Under the pieces are notes generated by a model that ran no database searches, was not told the DNA's origin, and saw only the letters and a list, made by a program, of their open reading frames with translations. From SW4 sp042466115 (GTDB taxonomy: Bacteria > Pseudomonadota > Alphaproteobacteria > Rhodobacterales > Rhodobacteraceae), in NCBI RefSeq assembly GCF_042466115.1, contig NZ_JAXHBQ010000001.1, positions 124,001 to 188,000 of the forward strand: DNA of 64,000 nt. Reading direction: 5' to 3'. The position numbers and the translations under genes are program-made. Shown piece after piece: positions 59,969 through 64,000 of the stretch; position 1 is the first letter of the stretch; the number at the start of each line of letters is the position of its first letter.

Positions 59969-61777
59969 ATGGCACGCGCACCCCTTCTTCAGCTTTCCGA
60001 AATTTCGCTTACCTTTGGGGGCGATCCGGTGTTTGACGACCTGTCGCTGGTTGTTCAGCCCGGTGATCGCGTGGCGCTGGTCGGGCGCAACGGATCGGGC
60101 AAATCCACCCTCATGAAGGTCATGGCCGGGCTGGTCGAGGCGGACAAGGGCGCCGTGACGGTCTCGCCCGGCGTGACTGTCGGCTACATGGAGCAAGACC
60201 CCGATATGGCGGGCTTTGCCACGCTGGGCGATTATGCCGCCAGCGGGCTGGACGCAGGCGAGGCCTATAAAGTCGATATGGTCGCCGAAGGGCTGAAATT
60301 TGATCCCAGCGGCGATGTCGCCACGGCCTCGGGCGGGGAAAAGCGCCGCGCGGCACTGGCCAAACTGATGGCCGAAGCGCCTGCGCTGATGCTGCTGGAC
60401 GAGCCGACCAACCATCTGGATATCGAAGCGATTGCATGGCTTGAAAACGAGCTGAAGCAAACCCGCGCCGGTTTCGTGCTGATCAGCCACGACCGCGCCT
60501 TTTTGCGCGCCCTGACCCGTGCAACCCTGTGGATCGATCGCGGCGCCGTGCGGCGCGCCGAAGAAGGGTTTGACGGGTTCGAGGCCTGGCGCGACAAGGT
60601 CTGGGAAGACGAGGACATGCAGCGCCACAAGCTGAACCGCAAGATCAAGGCCGAGGCGCGCTGGGCCGTGGAAGGCATTTCCGCGCGCCGCAAACGCAAT
60701 CAGGGCCGCGTGCGCGCCTTGCAGGATTTGCGCGCCGAACGTGCGGGGCAGATCATGCGGCAGGGCACCGCCGCGATGACCTTCGAGGGCGGCAGCACGT
60801 CCGGCAAGAAGGTGATCGAGGCGGTCGGCCTGTCCAAAACCTTTGACGGCAAACCGATCGTCAAGGATTTCGACATTACCGTGCAGCGTGGTGATCGGGT
60901 TGCATTCGTCGGCCCCAACGGCGTGGGAAAAACCACACTTATCAAGATGTTGCTGGGCCAAGTTGAACCGGATGAAGGCAGCGTGAAACATGGCACCAAT
61001 CTGGAGATTGCGGTGTTTGATCAGGCCCGCGCGCAATTGGACCCCAACCAGACCCTGTGGGACAATCTGACGGGCGATCCCTTGATGGGTGTCAGTGGCA
61101 AGGCCGATCAGATCATGGTGCGTGGTCAGCCCAAACATGTGGTCGGCTACCTCAAGGAATTTCTGTTTGACGAGGCACAGGCCCGCGCGCCGGTGCGATC
61201 CCTGTCGGGTGGGGAAAAGGCGCGCCTGCTGCTGGCCCGTCTGATGGCACGGCAAAGCAACCTTCTGGTGCTGGACGAACCGACCAACGATCTGGACATT
61301 GAAACGCTTGATCTGTTGCAGGACATCTTGGGCGAATATGACGGCACCGTGCTGCTGGTCAGCCACGACCGCGATTTTCTGGACCGTGTGGCGACAACGA
61401 CCGTGGCGATGGAAGGCAACGGGCAGGCGGTGCTTTATGCCGGTGGCTGGTCCGATTATCGCAGCCAGCGCGGCGGTGATTTCGTCGAGAAAACCAGCGC
61501 CCCCGACAAGGTGCAAACGCCCAAGGACAAGTCCAAAGGCAACGCGAAAAAATCGGGTCTGAGTTTCACGCAAAAACACCGCCTTGAAACCCTGCCTGAT
61601 GTGATCACCAGGATCGAGGCCGAGATCGGCAAGCTGGAAGTGCTGCTGGCCGATCCGACCCTCTACACCAGCGCCCCCGCCAAATTCGCCAAAGCGAGCG
61701 AAGCCTTGGCCGAACGTCAGGCCGCCCTTGCCGCAGCCGAAGAAGAATGGCTGATGCTGGAAGAAAAAGCGGGCTAG
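59969..61777 (+). CDS. uup: ABC-F family ATPase (Uup-like)
   Basis: 602 residues with two ATPase cassettes: VGRNGSGKSTLMKVMAGL and ASGGEKRRAALAKLM with LLDEPTNHLDIEAI; then VGPNGVGKTTLIKMLLG, SLSGGEKARLLLARLM and VLDEPTNDLDIETL. It ends in a charged coiled coil (TRIEAEIGKLEVLLADP), typical of Uup. ABC-F proteins act on ribosomes and not in transport; Uup affects transposon excision and ribosome assembly. Its stop overlaps the stop of the small convergent membrane gene. Confidence 0.93.
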   Translation: MARAPLLQLSEISLTFGGDPVFDDLSLVVQPGDRVALVGRNGSGKSTLMKVMAGLVEADKGAVTVSPGVTVGYMEQDPDMAGFATLGDYAASGLDAGEAYKVDMVAEGLKFDPSGDVATASGGEKRRAALAKLMAEAPALMLLDEPTNHLDIEAIAWLENELKQTRAGFVLISHDRAFLRALTRATLWIDRGAVRRAEEGFDGFEAWRDKVWEDEDMQRHKLNRKIKAEARWAVEGISARRKRNQGRVRALQDLRAERAGQIMRQGTAAMTFEGGSTSGKKVIEAVGLSKTFDGKPIVKDFDITVQRGDRVAFVGPNGVGKTTLIKMLLGQVEPDEGSVKHGTNLEIAVFDQARAQLDPNQTLWDNLTGDPLMGVSGKADQIMVRGQPKHVVGYLKEFLFDEAQARAPVRSLSGGEKARLLLARLMARQSNLLVLDEPTNDLDIETLDLLQDILGEYDGTVLLVSHDRDFLDRVATTTVAMEGNGQAVLYAGGWSDYRSQRGGDFVEKTSAPDKVQTPKDKSKGNAKKSGLSFTQKHRLETLPDVITRIEAEIGKLEVLLADPTLYTSAPAKFAKASEALAERQAALAAAEEEWLMLEEKAG

Positions 61778-62025
61778 CCCCAGGCCATGAACACGATCGC
61801 AATCATGCAGACCGGCACGGCGGCGACTGCCGTGATCACCAGTGCGGGCAGGCCCCAAGTGGCAATGGCCGCGGTGAGTAAAAGCAAGGCGATTGCAAGG
61901 GCATACCAGATGATGCGCGTGCCACCGGATGCAAGATCACGGGCGACCTGACCTATCAGGGGCAGGTTGAAAACAGCGCGCAAATCGGCGCGCGGGCGGG
62001 GCGGGGTGTGTGATAGGATACTCAT
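61774..62025 (-). CDS. Small membrane protein
   Basis: 83 residues. A basic, proline-rich N-terminus (SHTPPRPRADLRAVF) is followed by two adjacent hydrophobic helices (IIWYALAIALLLLTAAIATWG and ALVITAVAAVPVCMIAIVFM). Unknown function, no family recognised. Convergent with uup with a four-base overlap of stops. Confidence 0.6.
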   Translation of the reverse strand: MSILSHTPPRPRADLRAVFNLPLIGQVARDLASGGTRIIWYALAIALLLLTAAIATWGLPALVITAVAAVPVCMIAIVFMAWG

Positions 62026-62140
62026 ACCCGACCAAATAGGTCTGAATTAAGTGCCAGGCATGTGGCGGGGTGTCACAGGGCCGCCAGAATGCGAAACGGG
62101 CCAGCAGATGCCAGCCCGCTTCAGTGAGTGAAACAACGGA

Positions 62141-63148
62141 TTATTCACCGTCGAAATCGACTTCTTCCATGATCCGCAGGGCCGTCGCGCGGTGGCCTGC
62201 CAATTCGCTAAGTGCCACATTGTCAGCCGTAAAGGTGCCCCAGCTTGCCACCAGATCCGACACCTCGGCGCCCTCCAGCACCGGATATTCGCTGTTGGCT
62301 TCGGCATAGATGGCCTGTGCAGCAGGGGAGACAAGGAATTCCATCAGTTGCACGGCCGCGTCGCGGTTTGGCGCGGCTTGGGTCAGGGCAATACCCGACA
62401 CGTTCACATGGGTGCCACCATCGGCGAATTCGGGAAACACGATGCGCACGGAATTGGCCCATTCGGTCTGTTCGGGATCGGCGAGCATCTGGCCCATGTA
62501 ATAGGTGTTGCCCAGTGAAATATCGCATTCACCGGCCCAGATTGCCTTGACCTGTGCGCGATCATTCCCTTGGGGTTTGCGCGCAAGGTTGTCGCGCACA
62601 CCTGCGGCCCAGTCGCGCGCGCCAACCTCGCCCTGATGGGCAATCACCGCCGAAACCAACGCCAGATTGTAATCGTGTGTGCCCGAACGGGTGCAGATAC
62701 GCCCTTCCCATTTGGGATCGGCAAGGTCTTCGTAGGTGGTCACTTCGCCATCGGCCACGCGATCACGGCTGGCATAAACAATGCGCGCACGGGTCGTGAG
62801 GCCAAACCACAGATTGTCGGGGCTGCGCAGATCGGCAGGGACGGCAGCGGCCAGCACATCACTGTCGACGGGCTGCACCACACCCGCGTCGACGATCTGT
62901 TGCAGGTTGGCGATATCGACGGTCATCACCAGATCGGCAGGCGATCGCGCGCCCTCGGCCTGAAGGCGTTCAACGATGCCGCCATCCACAAAGGCAAGGT
63001 TCACGGCAATGCCTGTTTCAGCCGTAAAGGCGTCCATCACCGGCTGGATCAGTTCCGGCTGGCGGGTGGTGTAGATGTTCACATCGGCCAGCGCAGGGGC
63101 GGCGATTGCAGCGGTGCAAGTGGCAAGAAGAAGGGAGCGGAGTGTCAT
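62141..63148 (-). CDS. fbpA: Fe(3+) ABC transporter substrate-binding protein
   Basis: 335 residues with a signal peptide (LRSLLLATCTAAIAAPALAD) and the iron-binding pattern of FbpA/FutA: NIYTTRQPELIQPVMDAF, WFGLTTRARIVYASRD, and GNTYYMGQM with the tyrosine pair used to bind ferric iron. It would deliver iron to an ABC permease, but no permease or ATPase gene lies next to it in this window. A 16-bp palindrome at 63199-63214 precedes it. Confidence 0.9.
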   Translation of the reverse strand: MTLRSLLLATCTAAIAAPALADVNIYTTRQPELIQPVMDAFTAETGIAVNLAFVDGGIVERLQAEGARSPADLVMTVDIANLQQIVDAGVVQPVDSDVLAAAVPADLRSPDNLWFGLTTRARIVYASRDRVADGEVTTYEDLADPKWEGRICTRSGTHDYNLALVSAVIAHQGEVGARDWAAGVRDNLARKPQGNDRAQVKAIWAGECDISLGNTYYMGQMLADPEQTEWANSVRIVFPEFADGGTHVNVSGIALTQAAPNRDAAVQLMEFLVSPAAQAIYAEANSEYPVLEGAEVSDLVASWGTFTADNVALSELAGHRATALRIMEEVDFDGE

Positions 63149-63198
63149 GATTGTATCCTTGGGTTAGAACTGCGCTCTCTAAATCTGAACTCTTTTAG

Positions 63199-63214
63199 TC
63201 AGGTCAATACCTGA
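63199..63214. promoter_or_regulatory. 16-bp palindrome upstream of fbpA
   Basis: TCAGGTCAATACCTGA with a 4-base centre and perfect 6-bp arms, in an A+T-rich stretch bracketed by TTTAGTC repeats. It is 51 bases before the fbpA start, where an iron-responsive repressor would bind. The regulator is not identified. Confidence 0.55.
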
Positions 63215-63219
63215 TTTAT

Positions 63220-63999
63220 TTAGTCGGACTTTTCGTGCGCCTTGGCCGCATCCCAAAGCGCATCCATTTCGGCAAGGTCCGATTGGGCAGGGGTCTTGCC
63301 CATCTTGGCCAGTGCATCTTCAACCTTTTCAAAGCGGCGGATGAATTTCGCATTGGCCGCACGCAGGGCCGCTTCGGGGTCTACGTTTAGGTGGCGCGCC
63401 AGATTGGCCATGACAAACAGCAAATCGCCGATTTCTTCGGTGATTTCAGTCTGGGACAGGGTATCGCGCGCCTCGACGACCTCGCGGGCTTCTTCGGCGA
63501 TCTTGTCGATCACATGCACCACATCGGGCCAGTCAAACCCGACCCTTGCTGCGCGCTTTTGCAGCTTCATCGCCCGCAACAACGCGGGCAGGCCCACGGC
63601 GACCCCGTCCAGCGTGCGCCCCTGATCCTTGCCCGCCCGTTCCGCCGCCTTGATCTTTTCCCAATCGGCGGTCTGCTGCTCTGCCGATTTGTCGCGCGAT
63701 TCGTCACCGAACACATGCGGATGGCGCGCGACCATCTTGTCGCTGATATTGCGCGCCACGGATGCAAAGGTGAAATGCCCCGCTTCGCTGCCCATTTGGG
63801 TGTGATAGACCGTCTGCAACAGCAAATCGCCCAATTCGCCCTCAAGCTCGGCCATATCGCCGCGTTCAATCGCGTCTGCCACCTCATAGGCTTCCTCGAT
63901 CGTGTAGGGGGCGATGGATGCAAAATCCTGTTCGATATCCCACGGGCAGCCGGTTTCGGGGTCGCGCAATCGGCGCATGATTTCCACCAGACGGGCCAT
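63220..63999 (-). CDS. mazG: Nucleoside triphosphate pyrophosphohydrolase MazG
   Basis: 259 residues from the window edge; the family often has a slightly longer N-terminus, so the true start may lie outside. Two MazG repeats: TGCPWDIEQDF, EEAYEVADAIERGD, LEGELGDLLLQTVYH, then EEAREVVEA and TEEIGDLLFVMANLARHLNVDPE with metal-binding Glu/Asp. It hydrolyses NTPs and (in some bacteria) ppGpp to monophosphates. Its stop is 71 bases before fbpA; the intergenic palindrome separates transcripts. Confidence 0.93.
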   Translation of the reverse strand: MARLVEIMRRLRDPETGCPWDIEQDFASIAPYTIEEAYEVADAIERGDMAELEGELGDLLLQTVYHTQMGSEAGHFTFASVARNISDKMVARHPHVFGDESRDKSAEQQTADWEKIKAAERAGKDQGRTLDGVAVGLPALLRAMKLQKRAARVGFDWPDVVHVIDKIAEEAREVVEARDTLSQTEITEEIGDLLFVMANLARHLNVDPEAALRAANAKFIRRFEKVEDALAKMGKTPAQSDLAEMDALWDAAKAHEKSD

Positions 64000-64000
64000 C

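Noticed and set aside
59771..61858. A 695-codon minus-strand reading frame across the ABC-F gene
   Set aside because: Antisense to uup, which has both ATPase cassettes; no family motifs in the frame.
1..64000. tRNA or rRNA genes
   Set aside because: No T-loop plus acceptor pattern or rRNA-like sequence was recognised by eye on either strand; a covariance search would be decisive.

Overview
The window is high-GC, gene-dense DNA from an alphaproteobacterium, most likely a marine member of the Rhodobacterales (Roseobacter group). This rests on two TRAP transporter systems, a sarcosine oxidase soxBDAG operon, a non-pyrrolysine MttB-family gene, the fdhD-fdsD formate dehydrogenase end, the cysG-DUF2849-cysI-cysH-DUF934 sulfur operon, ccmI, DUF1289, and many ATGA/TGATG gene overlaps. 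No rRNA, tRNA, CRISPR array, prophage or complete insertion sequence was seen.

Layout. 1-6.4 kb: end of a formate dehydrogenase operon (fdhD, fdsD), then a tightly overlapped string of unknowns ending in a glycerate kinase; an exo/endonuclease-like protein and a DUF2238 membrane protein follow. 6.4-8.2 kb: a MauG-like dihaem cytochrome c peroxidase and a Sel1 protein with overlapping divergent starts. 8.2-16.2 kb: a catabolic island with a TRAP transporter, flavin reductase, aldo/keto reductase, SsuD-like flavin monooxygenase, a divergent GntR regulator and a Gfo/Idh/MocA oxidoreductase. 16.2-20.9 kb: dusA, a TauE/SafE permease, a PhyH-like dioxygenase, DUF1289, ruvX, ccmI. 21-26.7 kb: sarcosine oxidase subunits, with a small membrane protein and paired palindromes between beta and delta. 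26.7-30.2 kb: a sulfotransferase and two glycosyltransferases, one with a histone H1-like tail. 30.4-40.6 kb: sodB, an atypical zinc-ribbon gene, LOG, a LysM protein, and an xdhC-coxS-coxM set that lacks coxL. This stretch also holds two ~125-bp inverted-repeat elements, a duplicated infC 3' end, infC itself, an Ala/Glu low-complexity protein and a methyltransferase. 40.7-46.9 kb: assimilatory sulfate reduction with a divergent Lrp/AsnC regulator. 46.9-57.3 kb: P450, DctB-type kinase, degenerate DctD-type regulator, MttB-family methyltransferase, glyoxalase-like protein and a second TRAP operon whose large permease gene is frameshifted. 57.4-64 kb: tpiA, a 2OG-Fe(II) oxygenase, TfoX-like protein, an A-type Fe-S carrier, an ABC-F ATPase, an iron-binding protein and mazG.

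How it fits together. Sarcosine oxidase, the MttB homologue and formate dehydrogenase fit use of methylated amines or betaines with C1 oxidation. The SsuD-like monooxygenase island looks like a TRAP-fed pathway. If its substrate is a sulfonate, the aldehyde and sulfite products could be handled by the reductases and the TauE-type exporter nearby. The island's substrate is inferred, not shown. The most interesting items are this island with its divergent operator, the σ54-unlike DctD with palindromes and a σ70-like promoter at its probable target, the missing coxL, the inverted-repeat elements with the infC tail duplication, and the H1-tailed glycosyltransferase.
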